Numbered from the stretch's first letter, positions 1 to 9,365 are shown. The stretch: DNA of 64,000 bases from Pelagimonas varians (GCF_003208435.1 NZ_QKMF01000001.1:186001-250000), one strand, 5' to 3'. The notes: generated from the letters alone by a model not told the origin. A program made the numbers and translations.

Positions 1-324
1 ATAGGCGAAATACACCGTGACATCCAAGCTGTAGCGGTAATCCAAGATGATCGGCCTGCGATCAATGATGATCTGGACCGGACGATCAAGGACAACCGGT
101 GGCAAGAAGGCCCCCGGCAAGTGCCCGACCACAGGCGCAGTGGTTTGCCCCGCAATCGGGGCCAATGACCTGATGATGGCCGTGACATTGTCGGCATGAG
201 ACCCGTCTATGGGCGATCCGCTAACGATGGCGCTGTTTTGCTCTACTGTGTCGGCGTAGGCCGGTGGCAGTGCCCAAGCAATGAGGGCAAACAACGTTGG
301 TAGTACAGTCAATATTTTGTGCAT
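1..324 (-). CDS. Exported protein of unknown function (3' end outside window)
   Basis: I do not recognise this protein. The start is the ATG at 324, with an AGGAGG ribosome site at 332-337 (read on the minus strand). The first 24 residues are a typical Sec signal peptide ending in AYA before an Asp-Thr start of the mature chain, so the product should be periplasmic or secreted. The visible 108 residues have no cysteines after the signal and no family motif I can name; there is a run of Ile/Arg/Asp residues near residue 85-95. The gene lies 146 bases behind the DUF4384 gene on the same strand and may be cotranscribed with it. The reading frame runs off the left edge, so total length is unknown. 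Confidence 0.75.
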   Translation of the reverse strand, partial: MHKILTVLPTLFALIAWALPPAYADTVEQNSAIVSGSPIDGSHADNVTAIIRSLAPIAGQTTAPVVGHLPGAFLPPVVLDRPVQIIIDRRPIILDYRYSLDVTVYFAY

Positions 325-470
325 AGCGGCTCCTCCTGCTGTTATGCATTCGGCTTCCACTCGTTACGTTCACCATTCAGCAGCAAACCGTTTCAAGTTT
401 CGCCGATGTATTCAGTTTACGTTATATCTGGTTTTCTGTATTTGAGGTGGATCAAGGACCTCGGGTGCCG

Positions 471-1970
471 CTATTTTGACGGGGCAATTGTGATCGTCAC
501 ACTGGCGGAAGACAGCCGAGTGTCCGGCAGGTCTGCAAAAATCGTGTCGATCTGCGCGGCGGTTTTGGTCGCAATTGGGTCAAAGCTGATCCCGCGCAAC
601 ACCTCTGGCAGATCATCCGTGACATTGCGGGTGGTGGCCATGCATTTTAAACGCTCTTCACCCAGCGTGTCGGCATTGATGCGAAACCGGAACGGATCTT
701 TGCGCGGGTCGGGCAGGGCGTGCAGCACAAAGGGTGTCAGCATGTGCCCGTCGGCAAAGTCCTTGCGGTAAAGGTTGGGCAGGACCTGCGTCACATCCCC
801 GACCGCATCAATATAAAAGCAATACAGCCACACCCGCCGGTCAGCGCGAAAATAGACCACCAGCTCTTCGCCGGGATGATAGACCGGATCGTCGCCTTTG
901 GGCGAGGTCATCAAAATGGCAAAACTGTCGGTTCCTTCGATGTCCGCATCCAAACCGGCGTTGCGCGGCGCGACGGCGATGTCCCCTAGCTGATCGCGGC
1001 GCAGGCGGGTTTGCCAACTGGTGGATCCTCCATCGGCGTCCAGCAAGGTCAGGGTCAGGTCGATGACTGTGTCAAAGACCCAATAGGTGCCGCGCAGTTG
1101 GTACAAGCCTTCGGATCCGTCGCGATCCGCGATACGGGTCAGCGGGTCCAGATCACGGGCCGACAGGGACGCCCCCAAAGCGGGGCTGAGGTCAAATTCC
1201 GGTTCGATGATCTGCAAACTGCGGTCGGTCAGCGTATTGGAAGTGCCTTCAACCAGTGCGGTGATCAAGCGGTCTTGGAAATAGCGGCCAAAATCGGGTT
1301 GGGCACCGGACCCTTGGTAGAAAACCCCAACCGGAACCAGGCGGTTCATGTCAGGGGTTTGATCCGCCAAAGCACGGGCAGCATCAGCAAGAGCCGCCTC
1401 TAGATCACGTGCTGTATCCACCATCGCCGATGCGGTGACCTGCGCGGGCACGTCATAGCGGGCGGTTTGCGCAATCGTTTGACCGGTGTCCTTGGCAACC
1501 GCCTTTAGCGCCAGAGAGACTATTCCATTGCGAAAGGCCAGTTGCGGCAACGCGACGATATCGACCTCTTGATTGGCTGCCTCAAGCGCGGCAACCGGAT
1601 TGCCGCCCGCATCGCGAAGCGCGCCTGTTTTGTGCAGATAGGCCAGAACCGCGCCGATGCCGTTGCCGTCCATGACGTCAAAACACCCGCCTGATTGGGC
1701 TATTAGATTGGCCAGCAAGTCACCATAGAGTTGGTCAGCCGCTGCGGCACTGATGGGTTGGTTTGCGGGGTCAAATGGCCAGATGCCGAGTTTGGCTTTG
1801 GTCTCACACACACCCGCCTGAGCTTTGAGAGCGTTGCTGAATTCTGCGGTCAGGTCGGAAAGACTATCGGCCTGCGCCATAGGTGCCGCGTTCAAGGCGG
1901 CAGCCAACCCAAGGACCAGCCCAAAACGCTGCGCTTTTTGTGGAATAAAACGATGGATGAAACCCGTCAT
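471..1970 (-). CDS. Exported protein with C-terminal DUF4384 domain
   Basis: The 499-residue protein starts with a signal peptide (hydrophobic core about residues 15-30, cleavage after AQA near 35), so it is exported. Residues about 60-260 look like a module that lists or integrates many components (Ala-rich helices, a 'GIWPFDP' stretch early on). The C-terminal third, from 'FAILMTSPKGD' through 'GEELVVYFRADRRVWLYCFYID', matches my recollection of DUF4384, a domain often attached to surface or kinase-like proteins in proteobacteria. The molecular role is unknown. It is the first gene of a likely pair with the exported protein that follows. A GGAG lies 9 bases before the ATG. No enzymatic residues can be assigned. 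Confidence 0.75.
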   Translation of the reverse strand: MTGFIHRFIPQKAQRFGLVLGLAAALNAAPMAQADSLSDLTAEFSNALKAQAGVCETKAKLGIWPFDPANQPISAAAADQLYGDLLANLIAQSGGCFDVMDGNGIGAVLAYLHKTGALRDAGGNPVAALEAANQEVDIVALPQLAFRNGIVSLALKAVAKDTGQTIAQTARYDVPAQVTASAMVDTARDLEAALADAARALADQTPDMNRLVPVGVFYQGSGAQPDFGRYFQDRLITALVEGTSNTLTDRSLQIIEPEFDLSPALGASLSARDLDPLTRIADRDGSEGLYQLRGTYWVFDTVIDLTLTLLDADGGSTSWQTRLRRDQLGDIAVAPRNAGLDADIEGTDSFAILMTSPKGDDPVYHPGEELVVYFRADRRVWLYCFYIDAVGDVTQVLPNLYRKDFADGHMLTPFVLHALPDPRKDPFRFRINADTLGEERLKCMATTRNVTDDLPEVLRGISFDPIATKTAAQIDTIFADLPDTRLSSASVTITIAPSK

Positions 1971-2081
1971 CGACTCGATCTCCGCTTATACATTCTAATT
2001 ATATGATGTTTTGGCGGTTGAATCTATGGGGGCGGATTTGAAAGGGCCATTTTGCACCGGCGGTGGGGAACCATGTGCAAT

Positions 2082-2114
2082 AAAAAAGAGCCTGCGTGAT
2101 GTCTCCGCAGGCTC
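2082..2114 (-). terminator. Rho-independent terminator of the fucose operon
   Basis: On the minus strand a perfect 9-bp stem (GAGCCTGCG at 2088-2096 with CGCAGGCTC at 2106-2114) is followed by a U tract (A run 2082-2087 on the plus strand). It sits 24 bases after the stop of the L-fuconate dehydratase gene, so it should end the long minus-strand sugar operon. Confidence 0.85.
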
Positions 2115-2137
2115 TGTTCATTCAAAAGGCGCGAAAA

Positions 2138-3424
2138 TCAGGACGCCCGTGCAACCCGAAACTCAAAATCGCGCAGGGTTTGCGGTTTCATTTCGATGGA
2201 AAACCCGGGGGCCTGAGGGGCCATATAAGCCCCGTTTTGGACCACGCAGGGGTCAACAAAATGCTCATGCAGATGGTCGACATATTCGATGCGCTTGTTG
2301 TCTTTTTCGGTGGAGATCGCCACGTAGTCGATCATCGACAGATGCTGGACATATTCACAAAGTCCAACGCCGCCCGCATGCGGCCACACCGGTAAATCGA
2401 ACTTCGCCGCCATCAGTTGCACCGCCAACACTTCGTTCAAGCCGCCCAATCGGCAGGAATCGATCTGCACGATGTCGATGGCTTCGTTGGCGATGAACTG
2501 TTTGAACAAAATACGGTTTTGACACATCTCGCCTGTGGCAACCTTGATCGGGGCAACAGCCTTGCGGATTTTCGCGTGGCCAATCACATCATCAGGGCTG
2601 GTGGGTTCTTCGATGAACAAGGGGCGGGCGAAGTTTAGTGCCTTGACCCATTCAATGGCTTGATCCACTTCCCAAACCTGATTGGCGTCTATCATCAGGT
2701 TCATGTCTTCGCCCAGTTCTTCGCGGGCGATGGTCAGGCGGCGAATGTCATCGTCCAAATTTTGGCCGACCTTAAACTTGGTATGGGTAAAGCCTGCTTC
2801 GCGGGCCTCGCGGCACAGGTGGCGCAATTTGTCGTCCGAATAACCCAGCCATCCCGCCGAGGTGGTGTAGCAAGGGTATCCTTCGGCCTTGAGCTTGGCG
2901 ATACGTTCGGCCTTGCCGGGCTCGGCGCGGCGCAAAATGTCTAGCGCTTCGTCTTTGGTCAGGACGTCGGTGATGTAGCGAAAATCGACCAGTTTGACGA
3001 TTTCCTCGGGGGACATGTCGCCAACCAACTGCCAGACAGGTTTGCCCGCTTCTTTGGCCAGCAAATCCCACACGGCGTTGACCGCCGCGCCGGTTGCCAG
3101 ATGGATCGCACCCTTGTCCGGTCCGATCCAGCGCAACTGGCTGTCACCGGTGATGTGGCGCCAAAACCGGCCCATATCTGCGCGGATCCAATCCAGATCA
3201 AGGCCGACCAACAAGGGTTTGATCGCATGGATGGCGGCGACGCAAATCTCGTTTCCGCGACCGATGGTAAAGGTCAGCCCGTGCCCCTCATGATCCCCAT
3301 CCGTATGTAGCACCACATAAGCGGCGGAATAATCGGGGTCGGGGTTCATAGCGTCCGACCCGTCAAGCGAGTCGGACGTCGGAAACCTGAGATCATGGGT
3401 GCTGAGCCCGGTGATCAAAACCAT
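2138..3424 (-). CDS. fucD: L-fuconate dehydratase (enolase superfamily)
   Basis: This 428-residue enolase-superfamily enzyme should dehydrate L-fuconate to 2-keto-3-deoxy-L-fuconate in the cytosol. The mandelate-racemase-type active site is complete: Lys216-x-Lys218 in 'HTKFKVG', metal ligands Asp246, Glu272 and Glu299, and the Asp322/His349 dyad ('IDSCRLGG', 'VWPHAGG'). Length and N-terminal 'ITGLSTHDLRFPTS' fit the fuconate dehydratase subfamily rather than other sugar-acid dehydratases. The start ATG overlaps the stop of the preceding hydrolase gene by one base (TGATG), so translation is probably coupled. It is the last gene of the operon before the terminator. Substrate assignment rests on family resemblance and on the neighbouring SDR and FAH-type genes. 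Confidence 0.9.
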   Translation of the reverse strand: MVLITGLSTHDLRFPTSDSLDGSDAMNPDPDYSAAYVVLHTDGDHEGHGLTFTIGRGNEICVAAIHAIKPLLVGLDLDWIRADMGRFWRHITGDSQLRWIGPDKGAIHLATGAAVNAVWDLLAKEAGKPVWQLVGDMSPEEIVKLVDFRYITDVLTKDEALDILRRAEPGKAERIAKLKAEGYPCYTTSAGWLGYSDDKLRHLCREAREAGFTHTKFKVGQNLDDDIRRLTIAREELGEDMNLMIDANQVWEVDQAIEWVKALNFARPLFIEEPTSPDDVIGHAKIRKAVAPIKVATGEMCQNRILFKQFIANEAIDIVQIDSCRLGGLNEVLAVQLMAAKFDLPVWPHAGGVGLCEYVQHLSMIDYVAISTEKDNKRIEYVDHLHEHFVDPCVVQNGAYMAPQAPGFSIEMKPQTLRDFEFRVARAS

Positions 3425-4266
3425 CAGCCCGCAACCACGGTTTGATGTTGTACGCCAAGTCCTTCGATGCCCAGTTCCATTTTATCGCCGGGTTTCAGAT
3501 AGACTTCGGGTTTTTGACCCAAACCAACTCCCGGAGGTGTTCCGGTCGAGATCACATCGCCGGGCTGGAGCGACATGAATTGCGACAGATGGGAGATCAC
3601 GGTTGCGACGTCAAAATGCATGGTGGCGGTTGAGCCGTCCTGATAGCGATGGCCGTTCACCTCAAGGTACATGGGCAGGTTTTGCGGGTCTGCAACTTCG
3701 TCGCGTGTCACCAGCCAAGGGCCGATGGGGCCGAAGGTATCGCAAGATTTGCCTTTCACCCACTGTCCAGAACGGTGCAGCTGAAAGTCGCGTTCAGACA
3801 GGTCGTTGACGACGCAATAGCCGGCTACATGGTCCAGCGCGTCTTCTTTGCTAACGTATTTTGTGTGTTTGCCGATCACCACACCCAGTTCGACTTCCCA
3901 ATCGGTTTTGACCGAAGTGCGGGGAATTTCGGTATCATCGTTCGGGCCACAAACAGACGAAGTTGCCTTGAAGAAAATCACTGGCTCTTCGGGAAGGGCC
4001 AAGCCGCTTTCGGCGGCGTGATCGGCGTAGTTAAGCCCGATACAGATGAACTTGCCAACATGGCCGACGCAGGCTCCAATGCGCGGCGATCCATCTACAA
4101 CCGGCAGGCTGGCGGGATCAACGCTGCGCAGCTTATCAAGGGCCGCATCGCCAAGGGTGTCGCCGGCAATGTCATCAATCACGCCGGAAAGATCACGGAT
4201 CTGGCCATCTGCATCCATCAGGCCGGGTTTTTCAGCGCCAAGCGCGCCATAACGTAATAATTTCAT
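3424..4266 (-). CDS. Fumarylacetoacetate hydrolase family protein, probable 2,4-diketo-3-deoxy-L-fuconate hydrolase
   Basis: The 280-residue protein has the FAH catalytic domain: 'FICIGLNYADHAAE' near 77-90, the acidic metal site around 'EEPVIFFK' and 'DWEVELGVVIGK', and 'GTPPGVGLG' near the C terminus. In non-phosphorylative fucose pathways this family cleaves the 2,4-diketo acid to pyruvate and lactate, which fits its place between the dehydratase and the SDR. I chose the ATG at 4266 (MKLLRYG) because a CTCCT (AGGAG on the minus strand) lies at 4274-4278 and the family starts this way; an in-frame extension upstream to 4389 overlaps the SDR gene and looks non-coding. The reaction is inferred from context, not directly visible. 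Confidence 0.85.
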   Translation of the reverse strand: MKLLRYGALGAEKPGLMDADGQIRDLSGVIDDIAGDTLGDAALDKLRSVDPASLPVVDGSPRIGACVGHVGKFICIGLNYADHAAESGLALPEEPVIFFKATSSVCGPNDDTEIPRTSVKTDWEVELGVVIGKHTKYVSKEDALDHVAGYCVVNDLSERDFQLHRSGQWVKGKSCDTFGPIGPWLVTRDEVADPQNLPMYLEVNGHRYQDGSTATMHFDVATVISHLSQFMSLQPGDVISTGTPPGVGLGQKPEVYLKPGDKMELGIEGLGVQHQTVVAG

Positions 4267-4282
4267 TGTAAGTCTCCTGAAT

Positions 4283-5032
4283 TTAGATTGACCAGCCGCC
4301 ATCGATTGCGTGGGCTTGGCCGGTTGTAAAGGCGCTGTCGTCACTTGCGAGATACAGGGCAAGAGCGGCGATTTCTTCGGGTCGGCCAATGCGGCCCATG
4401 GGTTGGCGGGCGATGAAATCCGTCAGCGCGGTTTCATAATCGCCGGTGTCGCGCAGGCGTCCATGCATTGACGGGCTGTCCACGGTGCCGGGGCAGATGG
4501 CGTTGCAGCGAATACCCTTGGCAACAAAATCAGAGGCGATGGCTTTTGTCAGCCCGATCACCGCAGCCTTGGACGCGCCGTAAGCAAACCGGTTTGGAAC
4601 TCCGATCACAGAAGAGGCCACCGAGGACATGTTGATGATCGATCCGCCGCCATTTTCCAGCATGGCCGGCAGGGTCAGTTTGATCATCCGGTACATCGCG
4701 GTGACATTCAGTTCAAAGCTGAAGTCCCAGTCCTTGTCCGTGCAATCCAAAATCGTGCCATTGGCGACAAAACCGGCACAGTTGAACAAGACGTCCAAAG
4801 TCGGCAAGTCAGCGGCCGCTGTGGCAACGGCGTCTGCATCGGTGACATCCAAAAAAAGCGGCGTGATGCCGGGCAGGGCGGCCAGCTCGTCCAGTGCGGA
4901 TTGGTTGATGTCGCTGGCTATGACCTGCGCGCCCTCGGCGGCAAAAAGTTCTGCCGTGGTGCGGCCGATCCCTTGGCCTGCGGCGGTGATCAGGATGGTT
5001 TTTCCGGCCAAACGGCCTGAGGTCTGGGTCAT
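4283..5032 (-). CDS. SDR oxidoreductase, probable 2-keto-3-deoxy-L-fuconate dehydrogenase
   Basis: This is a classical short-chain dehydrogenase of 249 residues. The cofactor motif is 'TAAGQGIG' (16-23), with 'NCAG' at 84-87 and a catalytic set Asn109, Ser136/137, Tyr151 and Lys155. The acidic residue after the second strand ('ASDIN') suggests NAD preference. It resembles the DHRS6/BDH2-like branch that includes 2-keto-3-deoxy-L-fuconate dehydrogenases, and the position between a mutarotase-like gene and the FAH hydrolase supports oxidation of the C4 hydroxyl of the keto-deoxy acid. The gap to the next gene is 16 bases. A generic SDR role cannot be excluded from sequence alone. Confidence 0.85.
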   Translation of the reverse strand: MTQTSGRLAGKTILITAAGQGIGRTTAELFAAEGAQVIASDINQSALDELAALPGITPLFLDVTDADAVATAAADLPTLDVLFNCAGFVANGTILDCTDKDWDFSFELNVTAMYRMIKLTLPAMLENGGGSIINMSSVASSVIGVPNRFAYGASKAAVIGLTKAIASDFVAKGIRCNAICPGTVDSPSMHGRLRDTGDYETALTDFIARQPMGRIGRPEEIAALALYLASDDSAFTTGQAHAIDGGWSI

Positions 5033-5035
5033 AGT

Positions 5036-5365
5036 TCAATCCACATGAAAGACTTCGGTCATCATCGACCATTGTTCGCCCGGTGCGCGGGTGCTTAGGG
5101 GCTGTTGGCACGGGTCTGTCAATGTCCACCATTCAACGGTTTTGGGGTCGTCGGCCATCCGCGCCAGATCGGCAGCGATGTCGGCGCCATGATATTCCCA
5201 ATAGCCAAATAGCAGGTTTTCCGGTTCACGCAAAAAGATCGAATAGTTGCGGATGTTACTGCCTGCGATTTGTGCCAGCACTTCTGGCCAGACAGCCGCG
5301 TGCAGGCGTTTGTAGTCGTCGATCCTGTCGGGTTTGAGCCCGATCAGCATACCCATACGTTGCAT
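5036..5365 (-). CDS. L-rhamnose mutarotase family protein (sugar anomer mutarotase)
   Basis: The 109-residue protein is the size of RhaM/YiiL-type mutarotases and has the expected pattern: an N-terminal strand, 'YKRLHAAVWPEVL' (the family His and W-P), 'NYSIFL', and 'WWTLTDPCQQPL' near the end. It should interconvert alpha and beta anomers of a 6-deoxy sugar, supplying the anomer used by the dehydrogenase. The ATG at 5365 overlaps the stop of the upstream enolase-family gene (TAATG), which favours this start over an in-frame upstream ATG at 5419. Given the fucose pathway around it, L-fucose may be the real substrate; rhamnose specificity is only the family name. Confidence 0.85.
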   Translation of the reverse strand: MQRMGMLIGLKPDRIDDYKRLHAAVWPEVLAQIAGSNIRNYSIFLREPENLLFGYWEYHGADIAADLARMADDPKTVEWWTLTDPCQQPLSTRAPGEQWSMMTEVFHVD

Positions 5366-6474
5366 TACGCGCCCGCCTTTATTGTCTGGGTCGGGGTCAG
5401 TTGATCGATTGCCGTCCAATCCCAGTGAATCCCCAATCCGGGGGTATCAGACGGAATACCATGACCGTCCTCGATCTGCATGGCGCTGGCGGTGATACTG
5501 TCCAGCTGCGGAATGTATTCCAGCCATTTGGCATTCGGAATGGCGCAGACCAGCGGCAGATGCAGTTCCATCAAGAAGTGCGGACAAACCATAACGTTAA
5601 ACGCTTCGGCCAGATGCGCGACCTTGAGCCACGGGGTGATGCCGCCGATGCGCGCGACATCGACTTGCACAATGCTGGCCGCGCCCATCTGAAGGTAATC
5701 TTTGAACTGGCTCAGCGAATACATGCTTTCGCCGACAGCAATCGGCACGCTGGTGCGCCGCGCCAGTTCGACATGACCGGCGACATCATCAGCGGGCAGG
5801 GGCTCTTCGAACCAGCCGATGCCATGGTCTTCTAACACGCGGGCGCGGCGGATCGCTTCGGATAGGGTAAAGCCCTGATTGGCATCGGTCAGGATCTCAT
5901 AGCCATCGCCGACAGCAGCGCGCACGGCGGATAGGCGGGCGGCATCTTGGGACAGGTGCTGAGATCCGATCTTGATCTTCGATCCGCGAAAGCCCTGTTC
6001 CTGCATGGCCAGCGCATCTTCGACCAAGGCCGATTGTTCCAGATGAAGCCAGCCGCCTTCGGTGGAATACAGCGGAATGCGGTTACGGTTGCCGCCAGCG
6101 GCTTTCCACAAGGGCAGACCGGTCTTTTTGCAATGCAGATCCCAAAGCGCGGTGTCGATGGCGGCTAAAGCGAGTGATGTGATCGCCCCGACAGCCGTAG
6201 CATGGGTGGAAAACATCAAATCGCGCCAGATATGATCGATCCGCGATGGATCGCGCCCGATCAACTGCGGTGCCAGCGTGTGTTCCAACAGTGCCATGAC
6301 GGACGGTCCGCCCGTGCCAATGGTATAGGAATATCCCGTCCCGCTGGCCCCGTCGCTGTCGTAGATTGTGACAATCGGGGTTTCCTGGCTGACAAAGCTT
6401 TGGATTGCATCCGTACGCTTTACCTTGGGGGCCAGATCAACCATGCGCAATTCGATATGGGTGATAACTGTCAT
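5365..6474 (-). CDS. Mandelate racemase/muconate lactonizing family dehydratase, second copy in the operon
   Basis: The protein has 369 residues and belongs to the enolase superfamily, mandelate racemase subgroup. Visible active-site elements are 'SKIKIG' (Lys-x-Lys), 'LTDANQG', 'WFEEPL', 'AVGESMYS', 'QVDVARIGG' and 'VCPHFLMELH'. It is therefore likely an acid-sugar dehydratase or epimerase acting in the cytosol. It is clearly different from the fuconate dehydratase downstream and I cannot assign its substrate. It may act on another sugar acid imported by the same transporter, for example from galactose- or arabinose-like sugars. It follows the transporter ATPase gene after 4 bases and overlaps the mutarotase gene. 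Confidence 0.85.
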   Translation of the reverse strand: MTVITHIELRMVDLAPKVKRTDAIQSFVSQETPIVTIYDSDGASGTGYSYTIGTGGPSVMALLEHTLAPQLIGRDPSRIDHIWRDLMFSTHATAVGAITSLALAAIDTALWDLHCKKTGLPLWKAAGGNRNRIPLYSTEGGWLHLEQSALVEDALAMQEQGFRGSKIKIGSQHLSQDAARLSAVRAAVGDGYEILTDANQGFTLSEAIRRARVLEDHGIGWFEEPLPADDVAGHVELARRTSVPIAVGESMYSLSQFKDYLQMGAASIVQVDVARIGGITPWLKVAHLAEAFNVMVCPHFLMELHLPLVCAIPNAKWLEYIPQLDSITASAMQIEDGHGIPSDTPGLGIHWDWTAIDQLTPTQTIKAGA

Positions 6475-6478
6475 AACA

Positions 6479-7570
6479 TCAGCTCCTTATCGCAGTGCCG
6501 CTGGCCGCATCAAAGACGTGGCATTTATCCAGTACAAGGCGGAAAGTCATCTGTTCGCCGGGGCGGACAGGGCGTGGGTTGAACATCTTGGCCTGCACCT
6601 CGATCCCGCCAAAGGTTGTGAACAAAATGGTTTCGGTTCCCAGCGGTTCGGTCAAGGTGATGGTTAGATCAACCTGATGGATTTCGCCCACCTCATCAAC
6701 GGCATGGCCAAGGGGCATCAGGTTATCGGCGCGAAAGCCGAATTGCACATCCTGACCTTCGCGGACCAAGCCGCGCGCGCCAACGGGAACCGGCAAGGAC
6801 TGCCCATCGGTCAGTTGAATGTTGCCGCCCCTGACGGTGCCATCCACAAGGTTCATCGGCGGCGATCCAATAAAGGTGGCGACAAAGGTATCAACGGGGG
6901 TGTTGAACAGCTCCAGCGGCGTGCCGACCTGAACGATATGACCGTCGCGCATCAATACAATACGGTCTGCAAGGGTCATCGCTTCGACCTGATCGTGGGT
7001 CACATAGATGATGGTATTGCCGATTTTCTGGTGCAGTTTCTTGATCTCGGCGCGCATTTGGGTGCGCAGCTTGGCATCCAGATTCGACAGGGGTTCGTCA
7101 AACAAGAAGACATCCGGGCTGCGGACAATGGCGCGCCCCATGGCAACACGCTGTCGCTGGCCGCCCGACAGCTCCGCCGGTTTGCGGTCCATCAACTCAT
7201 CCAGACCCAAAATGCCGGCTGCCTGATCGACCGCAGTTTTGATCTGCGCCGGTTCTTGCTTTGCGATATGGAGCGAGAACCCGAGGTTTTCGCGCACCGT
7301 CATATGCGGGTAAAGCGCGTAGTTCTGGAACACCATCGAGATGTTGCGTTCGCGTGGCGGCAGGTCATTGACCACCCGCCCGCCAATGGACACCTCACCG
7401 CCCGTAATGTCTTCGAGACCGGCAATCATCCGCAGCGTTGTGGATTTTCCGCAGCCCGACGGGCCAACCAAAACGACGAATTCTCCATCAGCGATATCAA
7501 GGTCAATGCCGTGGACCGCCTGATGCGCGCCATATTTTTTGACGACATTGGAAAGGGTTACTTCTGTCAT
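6479..7570 (-). CDS. Sugar ABC transporter ATP-binding protein (UgpC/MalK type)
   Basis: This 363-residue ATPase energises the carbohydrate importer encoded just upstream. The nucleotide-binding domain has Walker A 'GPSGCGKST' (36-44), the Q loop '[14 protein letters not shown]', signature 'LSGGQRQRV', Walker B '[13 protein letters not shown]' and the switch His in '[10 protein letters not shown]'. The C-terminal part is the OB-like TOBE region typical of MalK/UgpC (CUT1) proteins. The gene begins 4 bases after the permease gene. It is predicted to sit at the inner face of the inner membrane with two permease subunits. Sugar specificity is set by the binding protein, not by this subunit. Confidence 0.92.
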   Translation of the reverse strand: MTEVTLSNVVKKYGAHQAVHGIDLDIADGEFVVLVGPSGCGKSTTLRMIAGLEDITGGEVSIGGRVVNDLPPRERNISMVFQNYALYPHMTVRENLGFSLHIAKQEPAQIKTAVDQAAGILGLDELMDRKPAELSGGQRQRVAMGRAIVRSPDVFLFDEPLSNLDAKLRTQMRAEIKKLHQKIGNTIIYVTHDQVEAMTLADRIVLMRDGHIVQVGTPLELFNTPVDTFVATFIGSPPMNLVDGTVRGGNIQLTDGQSLPVPVGARGLVREGQDVQFGFRADNLMPLGHAVDEVGEIHQVDLTITLTEPLGTETILFTTFGGIEVQAKMFNPRPVRPGEQMTFRLVLDKCHVFDAASGTAIRS

Positions 7571-7574
7571 TGTC

Positions 7575-8438
7575 TTATCCTTTGACGCCGCCGAAGGTCA
7601 GGCCGGCAATCAGGTGTTTTTGAACAAGGAAGGTCAGGATCAGCGCCGGAATAATCATCAGCACTGCAAGCGCGCACATGCCGCCCCAGTTGATGGTGAA
7701 TTCAGCGGTGAAATCCAAAAGGCCAACCGGCATGGTTTTCGATCCAACAGATCGGGTCAACTGCGATGCCAATGCAAATTCGTTCCATGAGGTGAGAAAG
7801 GCAAAGATTGCAGCCGAGGCGACGCCGGATTTGGCCACCGGAAATTCGACCTTCCAAAAGGCCTGCCAGCGGGTGCAGCCGTCGATCTCGGCGGCTTCGT
7901 GCAGTTCTTTCGGGATTTGGCGGAAAAATCCGTCGGTCAGCCAGATCGTAAATGGCACGTTCATCGCAACATAGACCAAGATCAGGCCCAAATGGGTGTC
8001 GATCAGGCCGACTTTGGCGAAAACGATAAACAGCGGCAACGACAGTGCCACGCCCGGAACCGCCCGAAACAGCATCAAGCCAACAAAGTAGCCTGACTTG
8101 CCTTTGAACTTGTAACGCGCAAAGGCATAGCCGCCGGACATGCCGATCAAGATGGCGATAGCAGTCGAGACGACCGAGATGATGAGAGAGTTGCGAAAAT
8201 AGCTGAAGACCGGCACGCCGCCTTCGCCGGCACCGCCGAACATGGCGCGATAATGGTCTAGCGTGAAACTCGGGTTCCAGACAGGCGGTTTCGCCATGAT
8301 CTCGACCGTGGGGCGAAAGGAATTCAGCACGATCCACAGGCCGGGGATGCAGATGATCGCCATGGTCAGGAACAAAGCGGTAAAGTGGAGCGCGGCCAGA
8401 ATGCGCTTGCGATTGCGGTGGGTTCTATTGCGATCCAT
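7575..8438 (-). CDS. Carbohydrate ABC transporter permease (MalG type)
   Basis: The 287-residue protein is an inner-membrane permease with about six transmembrane helices. The EAA loop that contacts the ATPase is visible as '[20 protein letters not shown]' (about 190-210), and the C terminus 'GLTFGGVKG' is typical of the MalG/CUT1 branch. I start it at the ATG at 8438 because the upstream in-frame stretch to 8570 lies inside the preceding permease gene. The start is only four bases after the stop of the MalF-type gene, so the two permeases are likely translated together. Confidence 0.9.
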   Translation of the reverse strand: MDRNRTHRNRKRILAALHFTALFLTMAIICIPGLWIVLNSFRPTVEIMAKPPVWNPSFTLDHYRAMFGGAGEGGVPVFSYFRNSLIISVVSTAIAILIGMSGGYAFARYKFKGKSGYFVGLMLFRAVPGVALSLPLFIVFAKVGLIDTHLGLILVYVAMNVPFTIWLTDGFFRQIPKELHEAAEIDGCTRWQAFWKVEFPVAKSGVASAAIFAFLTSWNEFALASQLTRSVGSKTMPVGLLDFTAEFTINWGGMCALAVLMIIPALILTFLVQKHLIAGLTFGGVKG

Positions 8439-8442
8439 GTGG

Positions 8443-9336
8443 TTATCCCCCCATGCCGATTTCAGCGCGCGCAGCGCTGAGTTTGCGGAAAAAATACACG
8501 GTGAAGAAAATCGACAGCAAGATCGACACATAGCCCATGGCGTTGGCCAACCCCATGCGGGCATCGACATAGCCGGTGCGGCTCATCAGGGTCCACAAAA
8601 GCTCGGTGCGCCGTGCGGGGCCACCGCCAGTCATGATCTGCACGATGTCATAGGCGCGCGCCACATCGAGGCTGCGGATGGTCATGGCGATGTAGATAAA
8701 CGGCATGAGGAAGGGCAGGCTGATATGGCGAAAGCTTTGCCATGGGGTGCAGCCATCGACTTTGGCGGCCTCCAGCGGGTCGCGGGGCATGGCGAACAGA
8801 CCGGCAAGGATCAAGATTGCAAAGACCGATGTGCTCATCCAGATCTCGGCAAAAGCAATCGAGAACATCGCCAGTTTGCCATCCACCAGCCAAGGCAAGG
8901 CGACGTTAAAGCCCATGGATTGCAAGACATTGTTCACGAGGCCGATGTTGTCGTTAAAGATGAACTTGAACTGAAAACCGACCAGAATGGGCGAAAACAT
9001 CATCGGGAACATTAAGACCGTGCGTAGGGTGCGCTGGCCCCAAGTGACCTTGTTGACCAGCAGGGCAATCCCCAGCCCCAAAAGCATTTCAACGTTCAGC
9101 GCGATGGTCAGGAATAAAACGGTCCGGCCAAAAGCGGCCCAGAACTTGGCGTCTGTCAGAATTTTTTCGTAGTTATAGGTTCCAATCCATTTCCACAGCG
9201 TCGACGGCCGCGTCAGCTTGTACGGGGTAAAGCTGGAATAGAGCGAGAAGATCAGCGGGATCAAAACCACTGCGGCAATCACGATGATCGCAGGCAACAG
9301 TAATAGAAACCACTCGGGCAAGCGGCGGCGGGGCAT
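8443..9336 (-). CDS. Carbohydrate ABC transporter permease (MalF type)
   Basis: The product has 297 residues and six predicted membrane helices, beginning with a strongly hydrophobic helix at about 10-32. The EAA motif is 'PLEAAKVDGCTPWQSFRHISLP'-like around 195-215. It pairs with the MalG-type permease encoded next. It lies 83 bases downstream of the binding-protein gene, separated by a strong hairpin, an arrangement common in maltose-type operons where the binding protein is made in excess. The start ATG at 9336 has only a weak upstream ribosome site, consistent with lower expression than the binding protein. Confidence 0.9.
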   Translation of the reverse strand: MPRRRLPEWFLLLLPAIIVIAAVVLIPLIFSLYSSFTPYKLTRPSTLWKWIGTYNYEKILTDAKFWAAFGRTVLFLTIALNVEMLLGLGIALLVNKVTWGQRTLRTVLMFPMMFSPILVGFQFKFIFNDNIGLVNNVLQSMGFNVALPWLVDGKLAMFSIAFAEIWMSTSVFAILILAGLFAMPRDPLEAAKVDGCTPWQSFRHISLPFLMPFIYIAMTIRSLDVARAYDIVQIMTGGGPARRTELLWTLMSRTGYVDARMGLANAMGYVSILLSIFFTVYFFRKLSAARAEIGMGG

Positions 9337-9365
9337 GGGTCACCTATCAGGATCAATGGGGCAAT

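Noticed and set aside
3649-4257. 202-codon plus-strand frame opposite the FAH-type hydrolase
   Set aside because: It is a shadow of the hydrolase gene; there is no ribosome site and no family.
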